30,000 nucleotides of DNA. Source: Penaeus vannamei. Lineage: Eukaryota > Arthropoda > Malacostraca > Decapoda > Penaeidae. Numbering within the stretch: position 1 is the first letter of the stretch; each line of letters opens with the position of its first letter. The stretch is taken from NCBI RefSeq assembly GCF_042767895.1, contig NC_091588.1, forward strand, positions 3,507,068-3,537,067. The letters are read 5' to 3'. This document shows positions 8,103 to 17,289 of the stretch, piece by piece. The notes under the pieces are model-generated. The model was not told the origin of the DNA, did no database searches, and was given only the letters and a program-made list of their open reading frames with translations. A program made the translations under genes and the position numbers.

Positions 8103-8489
8103 TATGTAAATACGTATGTGTAATTTTGTGTGCGTGTATGTACGTATCTTCCAAACGTTCATAATACCGTAAGGGAGGGATCATTAAAAGGAAAGTAAAC
8201 AAAATAAACAACTAAAACCTGCAAATAAACAAATAAAAAACATAAAACAGAGAGGTTTATATATTCAAAAAACCATAAAAAATAAATAAAATGCAACACC
8301 GCTCAGTACAAGACGAACATCCACCAAAAAAAAAGCAAAACAAAACATAAAAAATAAAATAAAAAGACAATGAAAAACCTCCACCAGCAGATGAACAGAT
8401 AAACAACTAACTCCCTCTCCCAATAGGCTTATTTTCCTCCCTTCCTCCCTTCCCCTTCCCCTTCCCTTCCTTCCTTCCTTTTCCCAACA
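8103..8489. other. A/T-rich unique region, no gene seen
   Basis: 8103-8165 is TACGTATG-rich. 8166-8400 is A-rich with many AAATAAA words. 8410-8480 is CTTCCC repeat. No coding frame is credible. It lies directly upstream of the promoter-like island. Confidence 0.5.
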
Positions 8490-8640
8490 ATAGGCAACCG
8501 TCGCGGTGGCGCTGTACGTAATGACGGCGAAGAGTGAAATTAGGGAGATCACGTGATCCCGGGGGACCAATCACGAGCCACCGCGAGATTGCCAACCGCC
8601 GACTTTCCCGCCAAAATGCAATGAGATGGCGGGGGGGATG
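8490..8640. promoter_or_regulatory. promoter-like CpG island: E-box, CCAAT, E2F, ATGGCGG
   Basis: About 16 CpG occur in 150 bp of non-repetitive DNA. In order: 12-bp palindrome GATCACGTGATC at 8547-8558 with CACGTG core (USF/Myc/MiT class); CCAATCA at 8567-8573 (NF-Y class); TTTCCCGCCAAAA at 8604-8616 (full E2F consensus); ATGGCGG at 8626-8632 (YY1-like). The spacing of 10-35 bp and the order are typical of TATA-less animal promoters. No coding exon is visible on either side; a first exon could be non-coding or the site could be a distal element. Orientation is uncertain. Confidence 0.45.
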
Positions 8641-9110
8641 GAGGGAGGGTGGGAGGGGGAGAGAGAGGACGGAGAGGATGGAATGAGGGGGAGAAGGAGA
8701 GAATGAGGGAATGGGAAAGAAGAGGGAGAAGGAGAGAGAGGACGGAAAGGAAGGAATGAGAAAGGGAAGGAAGAAGGGAGGAAGAGAAAGAGGGAGAAGG
8801 AGAGAGAGGACGGAAAGGAGGGAATGAGAAAGGGAGGGAAGGAAGAAGGGAGGAAGAGCGAGAAGGAATGGAGAGAAGGAGAAAGGGAGGAAGAAGAAGA
8901 GGGAGAAAGAAGTTAGGCGTTGGGAATAGATTGAAGAAAGTAAAGAACTGAGAAAGAGAACGAAGAAGAGAGAGAGAAGGGCGTAGACAAGGAGAGGAAA
9001 AGCGAACTTAAATATTTTTCCAAGAGAGAAAGAAAGAAAAGAAAAGAAAACAAGGAGAGACGAGCGAAGGGGGAGAAAAGGATATATTTTCGAAAGGGGG
9101 GCAAAAAAAT
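8641..9110. repeat. purine block (GAGGGAGAAGGAGAGAGAGGACGGAAAGG)
   Basis: Contains a recognisable longer unit, GAGGGAGAAGGAGAGAGAGGACGGA, near 8660-8680, 8719-8745 and 8787-8815, so part is a minisatellite of about 65-75 bp. 8920-9110 is A/G rich with more interruptions. Confidence 0.8.
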
Positions 9111-9124
9111 TGTGAAATTCTGCT

Positions 9125-9580
<456 letters not shown>

Positions 9581-9584
9581 AGAC

Positions 9585-9769
9585 ACCGCCCCCCCCCTCA
9601 CCCCGCCCCCCCCTCACCCCCCCCCACCACCCCAAGGCAAACGAAGGCAGTGATTCCGGGCGGGGAGCGAGCATGGACCGGGGAGAGAAGGAGACATCAC
9701 CCCGGTGGGAAATGTATATGGGAACGGATGTAATGAGATGGGCTGATATCTTGTTCAAAGCCACCGGGG
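9585..9769 (+). other. C-runs, then island with an ATG in good context
   Basis: 9585-9640 is C-rich. From 9641 the DNA is ordinary. An ATG at 9673 lies in GAGCATGG (A at -3, G at +4, a favourable Kozak context) and opens about 32 ordinary residues starting MDRGEKETSPRWEMYM before the frame enters (GAG)n poly-Glu. Not a recognised family. It could be a short first exon or chance. Confidence 0.25.
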
Positions 9770-10020
9770 AGGAGGGGGAGGAGGGGGAGGAGGAGGAGGA
9801 GGAAGTGGGAGGTGGGGAGGGGGAGGGGAAGGAGGGGTGGGAAGGAGGAGGGGAGGAGGGGTGGGAGGAGGTGGGGGAGGGGAAGGTGTGGGGGAGGAGG
9901 AGGGGGAGGTGGGGAGGAGGAGGGGGAGGGGTGGGAGGAAGAGGTGGGGAGGGGGAGGTGGAGGAGGAGGGGTGAGGAAGAGGAGAAGGAGGAAGGAGGA
10001 GGAGGGGGAGGGAGGCGGAG
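9770..10020. repeat. (GGA)n/(GGGGA)n purine tract
   Basis: GGAGGAGGGGGAGG repeats. The plus strand is G-quadruplex-prone; frames are poly-Glu/Gly or poly-Pro. Confidence 0.9.
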
Positions 10021-10036
10021 GGTTGATCAAAAGGCA

Positions 10037-10049
10037 TTCTCGAAGATTC
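10037..10049. promoter_or_regulatory. three-unit heat-shock element match
   Basis: TTC-tc-GAA-ga-TTC fits the canonical nTTCnnGAAnnTTCn HSF-binding pattern with all three pentamers intact, in a 40-bp non-repetitive gap between purine blocks. By chance such a 9-fixed-base match would be expected about 0.2 times in a random 30-kb window, so it is suggestive, not proof. Confidence 0.4.
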
Positions 10050-10059
10050 TCGTGTAAGT

Positions 10060-10300
10060 TGGAGAAGGAGGCGGCGAGCAAGAGGAGGAGGAGGAGGTGG
10101 AGAGAATTTTTCGGAAAGACAAATGGCTAACTGGATTTTAAGGAGGAAAGAGGGGGATGGGAGAGGGAGGGAGGGAGGGAGGGGGGAAGGAAAGAGAGAG
10201 AGAGGGAGAGGGCGAAAAAGGGAGATAGACGAAGAGAAGGAGAGAGGGAGAGACAGAAACAGAGAGACAGTGACAGAGAAACCCCAAAAAAAACTAACAG
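10060..10300. repeat. purine block (GGGA/GAGA/GACAGA)
   Basis: GGAGGAGG, GGGAGGGAGG and AGAGAGAGGG words with an ordinary patch at 10105-10140. Confidence 0.8.
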
Positions 10301-10425
10301 ACAGACGGACAGACAAACACATCACAAAGCCAACAAGCAAGACACAAGTAAAAAAAAAACAACAACAACCCAATCTTCTTCTTCTTCTCCTTCTTCTTCT
10401 TCTCCATCTTCTTCTAAGGACAGCC
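10301..10425. repeat. GACA/CAAC/CTT short repeats
   Basis: ACAGACAGACGGACAGAC, an A-rich CAACAACAAC stretch and CTTCTTCTTCTCC in succession. No gene. Confidence 0.7.
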
Positions 10426-10540
10426 AGCTCCTTATCGTGTCAGTGACGTTAAATATACCTTTTTTTAACAGTTTGTTCTAGTCACGTGACGCTATGTTCA
10501 TCATCGCTATGTTCAACGACCAGAGGAATGACGCATCACA
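10426..10540 (+). promoter_or_regulatory. island with CRE-like and GTCACGTGAC E-box motifs
   Basis: TGACGTTA at 10444-10451 (one mismatch to the CRE); perfect palindrome GTCACGTGAC at 10481-10490, identical to the published CLEAR/TFEB-type consensus and also a USF site; TGACGCATCA near 10528 (ATF-like). GCTATGTTCA repeats directly at 10491 and 10506. TTTTTTTAACAG at 10460-10471 resembles a splice acceptor. An ATG at 10494 begins MFIIAMFNDQRNDASQ but runs into repeat. Regulatory role is inference. Confidence 0.35.
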
Positions 10541-10970
10541 GGGGGGGATGGGGGGGAGGCACACGTCAACCAGAACAATGGGGGGAAGGGGAAGGGGGGA
10601 AGGGGGAAGGGGGAAGGGGGAAGGGGGAAGGGGGTGGGGTGAGTGTGTATGTGTGTTTTTGAGTGTTGGGGGAGGGAGGGAGGGAGGGAGGGAGGGAGGG
10701 AGGGAGGAAGGGAGTTAGAGGAAGAGAGAAAGAGAGAGATAGAGAAACCGAAACAAAGAGATCAACCAAGAAAGAAAGAAACCAAGAGAGAAAGAAACCA
10801 AGAAAATGAGAGAAACCCAGCGAGAAATCGATCAACCAAGAAAGAGAGAGAAACCCGAGAGAGAGATAGAGATAGATAGATAGATAGATAAATAGAGAGA
10901 GAGAGAGAGACCGAGAGAGAGAGAGAAACCAAGAGAGAGAGAGATAGAGAGAGAGAACCCCCAACCCCCC
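10541..10970. repeat. purine block with G-rich, GGGA and GATA sub-repeats
   Basis: GGGGGAAGGGGGAAGG at 10575-10635; (GGGA)n at 10670-10712; GAGAAACCAAGAAAGA minisatellite-like repeats at 10740-10860; and a short GATA run at 10868-10892. Confidence 0.85.
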
Positions 10971-11155
10971 GTTCTTCCTTAACATCAAAGGAGTACTCGC
11001 CGCAAAACCTCAAATCCCAACTTGAAGAAGCACCTGGCAACGGCGATCAACCCCCCCCCCCTCCTACTCTCACCCCATACCCCCATACCCCCATACCTGT
11101 CTTAACATACCCCCCCTCACCCTCACCATTACCCCTACCCCCTTCTCCCAACCAG
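10971..11155. other. small island then C-rich tract
   Basis: 10975-11050 is ordinary; a minus-strand frame reads about 28 protein-like residues (including WDLRFCGEYSFDVKEE) but lacks an ATG and any family signature. 11051-11155 is CCCCATACCCCC-rich. Confidence 0.35.
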
Positions 11156-11512
11156 TAAATTTTAAGGCAGAAAAAAACAAAAACAAAAAAGAAAACAAAA
11201 CCAAAATTCGATAAAGACGGAACAGAAGAAGAGCTCAGATAAATAAGAAAGCGACAATAAGAGAAAAAAACACAAGAAAGAAAAAAAGATAATCAAAAAT
11301 AAAAATACAAAAAGAAAATGAAACAAAACAAAACAATAAGAGAAGACGCAACAGAAGAAACTCAAATGAATAAAAAACGATAATAACAATAATAATAATT
11401 AAAAAAACACAGGATACAAAAAAACACGATAACACAAAACAAACAAAAATAAACAAAAATATCCCCAAAAATACCCCCCCCCAAAAAAAAAAAAAAAAAC
11501 AATAACAGATAA
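11156..11512. other. A-rich region, ending in C9A17
   Basis: AAAACAAAAACAAAAAAG and AATAATAATAAT-rich DNA without a credible frame. C-run 11474-11482 abuts A17 at 11483-11499. Confidence 0.7.
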
Positions 11513-11740
11513 AATACCTCGCTTGTTTACCCGTTCAGCCGCAGCCGCTCACATCCCGACATCTTGAAGCCGTTAAAGCCCGGCCGCGTTATAAGACTTT
11601 CAACAGTCTATAATATCAAAAGAGATAATTATATCAAGGCTCTTCTCCGAGTGGAAGCTGCGAAGGAAATTACCGCATATTTGAGAGAGCTTTATCAAAA
11701 ATTTTCAAAGACATTCCTGACGACCCCCGGGCGTGTGTAG
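11513..11740 (+). other. candidate internal exon: 75 stop-free codons in unique DNA
   Basis: Between TAA at 11510-11512 and TAG at 11738-11740 the frame is open for 75 codons in the most ordinary-looking DNA of this part. There is no ATG, so a start-based ORF search would miss it. The peptide has mixed composition and a likely amphipathic helix in its second half (NYIKALLRVEAAKEITAYLR, then ELYQKFSKTFL). An acceptor-like CTCGCTTGTTTACCCGTTCAG ends at 11538. No donor of good quality precedes the stop. I do not recognise the family; chance is a real alternative. Confidence 0.25.
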
Positions 11741-12345
11741 TCGTCTTCTCCTCCTTCTTCTTCCTTTTCTTCGTCTCTTTCTTCGTCTTCTTCTCTTTCT
11801 TCGTCTTCTTCTCTTTCTTCTTCTTCGTCTTCTTCTCCTCTTTTTCCTTCTCCTTCTCTTTCTTCTTCTTCATTTTCCTTTTCTTTTTCCTTCTCCTTCT
11901 TCATTTTCCTCTTCTTCTTCTTTTTCTTCTTCTTCTTCTTCTTCTTCTTCTCCTCTTTTTCCTTCTTCTCTTTCTTCTTCTTCATTTTCCTTTTCTCCCT
12001 TCTTCTTCTTCTTCTTCGTCCTCTTTTTCCTTCTCCTTCTCTTTCTTCTTCTTCATTTTCCTCTTCTTCTTCTTTTTCTTCTTCTTCTTCTTCCTCTTCC
12101 TTCTCCTTCTTCTTCATTTTCCTCTTCTTCTTCTTCTTCTTCTTCTCCATCTTCCTCTTTGCCTCGTCACCCTCACAGACGTCTCACAATGCCTCCCTCT
12201 TCTCTTTATCTTCTCTCTCTCTCTTTCTCTTTCTCTCTCTCCTTTTTTTTTGCGCTACTTCAAGAACACCGTGTCCGCATTACCTCTTTCTACAAGAGAG
12301 GATTTGATGTTCTCTTTCCTTTTCTCTCTTTTTCTCTTTCTATTT
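11741..12345. repeat. (TTC)n/(CTT)n polypyrimidine block
   Basis: About 420 bp of TTCTTC, CTTCCTTTTC and TCATTTTCC (11741-12165), then CTCTTT repeats. The minus strand would read Glu/Lys repeats. A small ordinary patch at 12250-12305 (frames containing HRVRITSFYKRGF or NTVSALPLSTRED) is too short to assign. Confidence 0.88.
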
Positions 12346-12347
12346 TC

Positions 12348-12378
12348 TTTTTTTTTTGTGGGGGGGGGGGGGGGGGGG
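12348..12378. repeat. T10-GT-G19 homopolymer junction
   Basis: T-run 12348-12357, then GT, then 19 consecutive G at 12360-12378. Same polarity as the T/G junction at 8068-8092. Confidence 0.93.
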
Positions 12379-12455
12379 AGGGTTGTTTTAAAGTCTGATT
12401 TTCGTTCAAGTCATTTAGCAAGGATTATACGCGACGCTGAGTTGTAACAGTTTTG
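12379..12455. other. short ordinary island
   Basis: About 75 bp of unique DNA. A plus-strand frame reads SDFRSSHLARIIRDAEL before a stop. Nothing recognised. Confidence 0.35.
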
Positions 12456-12720
<265 letters not shown>

Positions 12721-13045
12721 CCCCTTTTCCTCTCCTTCCTTTTTCCTACCTTCTCCTATTTTTCCTCTACTTTTTCTTCCTCCTCCTTTTCTTCCACCTC
12801 GACCTCCAACCTCCCCTCCCACCTCCCCTCCAACCTCCCACCTCGACCTCCCCCTCCAACCTCGACCTCCAACCTCCACCTCCAACCTCCTCCTCCAAGC
12901 TCCTCCTCCAACCTCCACCCTCCACCTCCCCTTCCACCCTCACCTCCTTCCGCTCCAACCTCCATCCTCCACCTCCAACCTCACCTCCTCCACCTTCCCC
13001 TCCACCCTCCAACCTCCTCCTCCAACCTCCAACCTCCCCCTCCAG
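12721..13045. repeat. CCTCCAACCTCCACCT minisatellite
   Basis: The hexamer-based unit CTCCAAC/CTCCACC is repeated dozens of times with short-range variation. Almost pure pyrimidine plus A. Confidence 0.85.
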
Positions 13046-13117
13046 CCTCTGACGGTGTGCTACAGAGCGGCCTCCCGCGAGAGCTCACAGGGGCCAGATT
13101 ATGTGCATCAGAATCTT
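13046..13117 (+). other. candidate 72-nt internal exon
   Basis: Flanked on the left by a long pyrimidine tract ending CCTCCCCCTCCAG (AG at 13044-13045) and on the right by a strong donor GTGAGTAAT at 13118. Two of three frames are open; one reads SDGVLQSGLPRELTGARLC. 72 nt would preserve frame. The preceding pyrimidine repeat makes an acceptor match likely by chance, so the donor is the stronger part. No family recognised. Confidence 0.25.
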
Positions 13118-13129
13118 GTGAGTAATTCA

Positions 13130-13855
13130 TCCCTCGGTTTCCCCTCTCTTCCCCTCTCTCTCCCCCTCTTTCCCTTTTATCCCCTCCTCCCCTCCCCTCC
13201 CTCCAGCTCGCCCTGTTAGTCTTCCTTTTATTCTCTTTAAAGTTTTTTTTTCTCTCGCCCTCTCTCTGTCTCTCCAGTTTCCAGTCTTTGCTTCCTTCCT
13301 CCTTTTCCACTTTCTCTCCCTTATCCTTCCTCTCTTTCTCTCTCTCTCTCTCTCTCATTCCCTCTTCCCCCTCCCACCTCCTCCTCTCCTCTCTCCCTTC
13401 ACCTTCCCTTCCTCCCTCTCCTCCTTCCCTCCATCTTCATTAGCCCTCCCTTCCCACCTTCCCCTCCCTCCCTCCCCCTCTCCTCTCCTCCCATCTCCCT
13501 CCCATCTCCCTCCCCGACGCCGCTCCCTCCATCTTCATTAGGCCTCCCTCCTCCGCCTCCCCTCCCTCCCTCTCCCTCCCTCCCTCCCATCTCCTCTCTC
13601 CCTTCCTCCCATCTCCCTCCCTCCCTCCCTCCGCCTCGCCCTCCCTCCCACCCTCCCTCCGCCTCGCCCTCCCTCCCTCCCCCCGCCTCCCTCTCCCTCC
13701 CTCCCTCCCTCCTCCCTCCCTCTCCCCTCCCTTCCTCTCCCTCCTCCCATCCCTCGCCCTCCCTCCTCCCTCCCTCCCTCCCTCCCTCCGCCTCCCTCTC
13801 CCTCCCTTCCTCCCTCCCTCCCTCCCTCCCTGCCTCGCCCTCCTCTCGCCCTGAT
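13130..13855. repeat. polypyrimidine block (CCCTCC)n
   Basis: CTCTTCCCC to about 13340, then CCCTCCCTCC to 13850. A phrase CTCCATCTTCATTAG(C/G)CCTCCC occurs twice about 100 bp apart (near 13430 and 13530), showing local duplication. Complement frames are Glu/Gly/Arg repeats. Confidence 0.9.
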
Positions 13856-13965
13856 GAAGAATTCAAGTGAAGGTTCCCCTCCTCTTTGGGGACAGTTTAA
13901 GACCCGCTGACGAGAATCGCGGGATTTGCAATATGCATGTCTGTGGCGTCTCGATCCCCGAGTTT
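13856..13965 (+). other. candidate exon before a strong donor
   Basis: About 110 bp of unique DNA between the pyrimidine block and the TACGTG minisatellite. An ATG at 13867 (or an upstream acceptor at the end of the pyrimidine block) opens 33 residues beginning MKVPLLFGDSLRPADE and ending at donor GTAAGTAAG (13966-13974), a near-perfect 5' splice site. The family is not recognised. Confidence 0.28.
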
Positions 13966-13974
13966 GTAAGTAAG

Positions 13975-14600
13975 TTTATTTCTTGTTTTTTGTTTATTTA
14001 TCTATCTATTTATTTACTTATTTATTTATTTCTCTATTTATTTCTCTATCTATTTATTTCGCTACGTGTCTTTTTTGTTTTGTTCTGTTTATTTCTTGTT
14101 TTTTTTTTGTTTATTTATCTATTTATTTACTTATTTATTTATCTATTTACATCGCTACGTGTCTTTTTTTTATCTATTTATATGTTTCGCTACGTGTCTT
14201 TTGTTTTATTTATTTATTTATTTATCTGTTTATTTATTTCCCTACGTGTCTTTTGTTTTTTATTTATTTATTTATTTATTTATCTGTTTATTTATTTCCC
14301 TACGTGTCTTTTGTTTTTTATTTATCTATTTATTTATTTCCCTACGTGTCTTTTGTTTATTTATTTATTTATTTATCTATGTATTTATTTCGCTACGTGT
14401 CTTTTTTTTTGTTTTGTTCTACGCTTATTTCTTGTTTTTTTTTCTTTTCTTTCTTTCTTTATTTCGTTACGTGTCTTTTGTTTTGTTCTATGTTTATTTC
14501 TTTTTTTTTCTTTCTTTCTTTATCTATTTCGCTACGTGTCTTGTTTTGCTCTTCTTTTGCTCTTTTTTATCTATTTATTCTTTGTTTCGCTACGTGTTTT
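13975..14600. repeat. T/A-rich minisatellite with ten TACGTG cores
   Basis: The unit is (TTTA)n then TTTC(G/C)CTACGTGTCTTTTG. TACGTG starts at 14063, 14156, 14191, 14243, 14301, 14343, 14394, 14468, 14533 and 14591, spacing 35-93 bp. Nine are followed by TC. The (TTTA)n part varies while the GC-containing core is conserved. Spurious frames read YVSFVFYLF-like repeats. Confidence 0.93.
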
Positions 14601-14604
14601 TAAG

Positions 14605-14825
14605 ATCTCTCCCCCCCCCCCTCTTATCCCCTACGATCTCCCTCCCTCAGCCACCACCACCCCTTCTTCTCCCTCCCTCCCTCCCTCCCTTCTCTCTCCC
14701 TCACTCCCTCTCTCTATCTCCCTACCTCCCTTCCTCCCTCCCTTCCTTCCTCTCTCCCTCCCTTCCTCTCTCTCTCTCTCCCTTCTCTCTTCCTCCCTCC
14801 CTCCCTCCCTCCTTCTCCGCCTCCC
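14605..14825. repeat. polypyrimidine block (CCCTCC/CTCTCC)
   Basis: CCTCCCTCCC and CTCTCTCTCC repeats after a C10 run near 14610. Confidence 0.9.
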
Positions 14826-15007
14826 CGATCAAGGATGACCTTCTGCTAATAACGGGCACCCCTTGGGTCATATCTCAACGCCCCCCCCCCCTCCCTTCCT
14901 ATCACCCCCCCCCCCCAAGTCATCATAAAAGGCTGGCGATCTTTTCTCTCATTATTACGACATTTTCCTCTGTCACACGGGGCGGGCGAGATCTGAGAAG
15001 CCTGTTC
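14826..15007. other. island with two C-runs
   Basis: Unique patches at 14826-14880 and 14930-15007 surround C-rich tracts at 14881-14922. Frames are open on both strands for about 55 residues (plus: IKDDLLLITGTPWVIS; minus: QISPAPCDRGKCRNNERKD). With both strands open and no donor, I make no gene call. Confidence 0.3.
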
Positions 15008-15135
15008 GAAGGAGGGAGGGAGGGAGGGAAGGAGGGAGGGAGGGAGGGAGGAGGAGAAGGGAGCGAGGGAGGGAGGGAAGGAGGGAAGGAGGAAGAGGAG
15101 GAGGAGGAGCGGGAGGGAGGGAGGGAGGAGAGCAA
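15008..15135. repeat. (GGGA)n/(GGA)n purine tract
   Basis: GGAGGGAGGGAGGGAAGG repeats. Confidence 0.9.
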
Positions 15136-15235
15136 ATGATGATGATAACAATAATAATAATAACAAATAACAATAACAAAACAACAACAGCAATACTACT
15201 ACAACTAATAATAATAATAACCATAGCAAAAGTAG
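15136..15235. repeat. AAT/AAC trinucleotide-rich tract
   Basis: ATAATAATAATAACAAATAAC and AACAACAAC words. Confidence 0.8.
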
Positions 15236-15675
15236 CATTCCTCCCTCCCTCCCTCCCTCCTCCTCCTCCCTCCTTTCTCCTTCCCTCCTCCTCCTCTCCC
15301 TTCCCTTCCCCTCCCTTCCTCCCCCTCCCTCCTCCCCCTCCCCCCCTCCCTCCTCCCCCCCAACCCCCATCCTTTTCCCAGCATCCGTGGCTCGTGAGGG
15401 GGAGTGCGTGCCCCTTGACACAGCTGACACGGGGGGCGGGGGACGGGGGAAGGGGGAGGGGGGAAGGGGGAGGGAGGGAGGGAAGGGGGAAGGGGGAAGG
15501 AGGGAGGGAGGGAGGGAAGGGGGAAGGGGGGAGGAGGGAGGGAGGAGGGCAGCGTGTGACACAAGAACGAGGGCTTCATGACACATTAAGTCCCGTTGAC
15601 ACCGCCCTCCGGGTCGTAATTATCGTTTCCCTGTAGTGTCGTCTCCCTCGGGGATTTTTCGGGGGGATTTTCTCG
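15236..15675. repeat. pyrimidine tract, purine tract and short islands
   Basis: CCTCCCTCC at 15240-15370, a short island at 15371-15432, GGGGAAGGGGGAGG at 15433-15550, and a CpG-containing island at 15551-15675 with no supported gene. Confidence 0.7.
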
Positions 15676-15900
15676 GATTTATTTTTCTCTCTTTCTTCCT
15701 TTCGCTCTTTCTTTTTTTCTTTCGTTTTCTCTTTTTATCTTTCTTTCTTTCGTTTTCTCCTTTTCTCTTTCTTTCTTTCTTTCGTTTTCTCCTTTTCTCT
15801 CTCTCTTTCTTTCTTTCGTTTTCTCTTTCTTTCTTTCTTTCTTCCTTTCTCTCTTTCTTTCTTTCTTCTTTTCTCTCTTTCTTTCTTTCTTTCTTTCTTT
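15676..15900. repeat. (CTTT)n polypyrimidine tract
   Basis: TTTCTTTCTTTCGTTTTCTCC repeats with a loose 24-40 bp super-period (TTCGTTTTCTC recurs), ending exactly where a purine block begins. Confidence 0.88.
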
Positions 15901-16167
15901 AAGGAGAGAAAGGAGAAGAAGGGGAAGGAGAAGGAGAAGGCGAAGAGAGGAGAAGGAAAAGGAAGAGGGGAGGACGAAAGACGAGGAGGAGGAGGAGGAA
16001 GGAAGAAGGGAGAACAAGGGGGGAGAAGGAAGGAAAGGACAAGGGGGAGAAGAAGAGAGAGGGAGGGAGAAGGAGAAGAAGGCGGAGAGAGTTGGAGAAG
16101 GAAAAGGAAGAAGGGAGAAGAGGAGAGAGAGAAGGCAGAAGGGAGAACAAGGGGGGGGGGAGAAGAG

Positions 16168-16255
<88 letters not shown>

Positions 16256-16270
16256 AGAGAGAGAGAAGAA

Positions 16271-16301
<31 letters not shown>

Positions 16302-16325
16302 AGGGAGGGGGGAGAAGGGAGGGAA
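15901..16325. repeat. purine block with (GA)40
   Basis: AAGGAGAGAAAGGAGAAGG leads to uninterrupted GA at 16173-16252 and further GA at 16270-16293. It abuts the preceding Y-tract, a strand switch without spacer at 15900/15901. Confidence 0.92.
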
Positions 16326-16455
16326 GGGAGACTGGTGGCGCCAATACCCGCTTATAATTCTCGCGGACACAGATCAGATATTACAAACGAAATCTAGAAT
16401 AATTCAAGAATAATTCAAGGCCTGGTCCGGGGGGGAGAGACCGGCTGGTGGCGCT
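16326..16455. promoter_or_regulatory. island flanked by two CTGGTGGCGC motifs
   Basis: CTGGTGGCGC occurs at 16332-16341 and 16445-16454, 113 bp apart and in the same orientation, one at each edge of an ordinary island set between GA-rich blocks. GGTGGCGC resembles the core of arthropod CTCF sites. An 11-bp tandem (AGAATAATTCA twice) sits at 16396-16417. Insulator function is inference. Confidence 0.3.
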
Positions 16456-16780
<325 letters not shown>

Positions 16781-16890
16781 GATACGCGCTCAAATAAGTA
16801 AACCAAAGCCACTTTTCCCGCGTATTTTATATGCCGAGTCCGTCAAGTCTAACTATCTGTGTGTCTACATGCGCCCTCGGTTATTTCTTC
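16781..16890 (+). promoter_or_regulatory. island with E2F-like site next to AT-rich TATA-like motif
   Basis: TTTTCCCGCG at 16813-16822 matches the E2F consensus; TATTTTATA follows at 16823-16831. No downstream exon is evident before the pyrimidine tract at 16890. Confidence 0.3.
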
Positions 16891-17160
16891 TTCCTCCTCC
16901 TCTTCTTCTTCTTCTTCTTCTTTTTCTTTTTCTTCTTCTCTTTTAATCTATCTCTCTCGTCCTCTCTTTTAATCTCTCTCTCTCTCCTCTCTCTCTTTTA
17001 ATATCTCTCTCTCGCTCTCCATCTTCATCTCGATTTATTTTATTTTCTCATTCTTTACATATTGCATTTCAAAACAATATCACATCTTCTACTTCTCTCT
17101 CTCTTTCCTGATCTTTATCTCGATTTATTTTTATTTCTTATCATATACTTTGCGCCTTGC
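16891..17160. repeat. TTC/CTCT pyrimidine-rich DNA
   Basis: CTTCTTCTTC, then CTCTCTCTTTTAATCTCTCT repeated about four times (16940-17015), then T-rich DNA. Confidence 0.75.
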
Positions 17161-17195
17161 ATTCCGAACGAGATCGCGTCCTCGTCATCTAGGAG

Positions 17196-17257
17196 TGACG
17201 TCATCAACCCACGTCATCAACCGACGTCATCAACCGACGTCATCAACCACAGTCATC
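17196..17257. repeat. 13-bp minisatellite of CRE-like elements
   Basis: ACGTCATCAACC(G/C) recurs at exactly 13 bp: ACGTCAT starts at 17198, 17211, 17224 and 17237, with a degenerate fifth copy at 17250. The first copy completes a full palindromic CRE, TGACGTCA (17196-17203); the others carry the ACGTCA half-site. It lies in ordinary DNA, not in an SSR block. Confidence 0.9.
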
Positions 17258-17289
17258 CTCCACACTCGGTCCTCACTCCCTCTAGGTCG

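Noticed and set aside
13975..14600. CRISPR-like array (conserved core with variable spacers)
   Set aside because: The spacers are TTTA simple repeat, the core is only about 14 bp and the context is eukaryotic low-complexity DNA with no cas genes.
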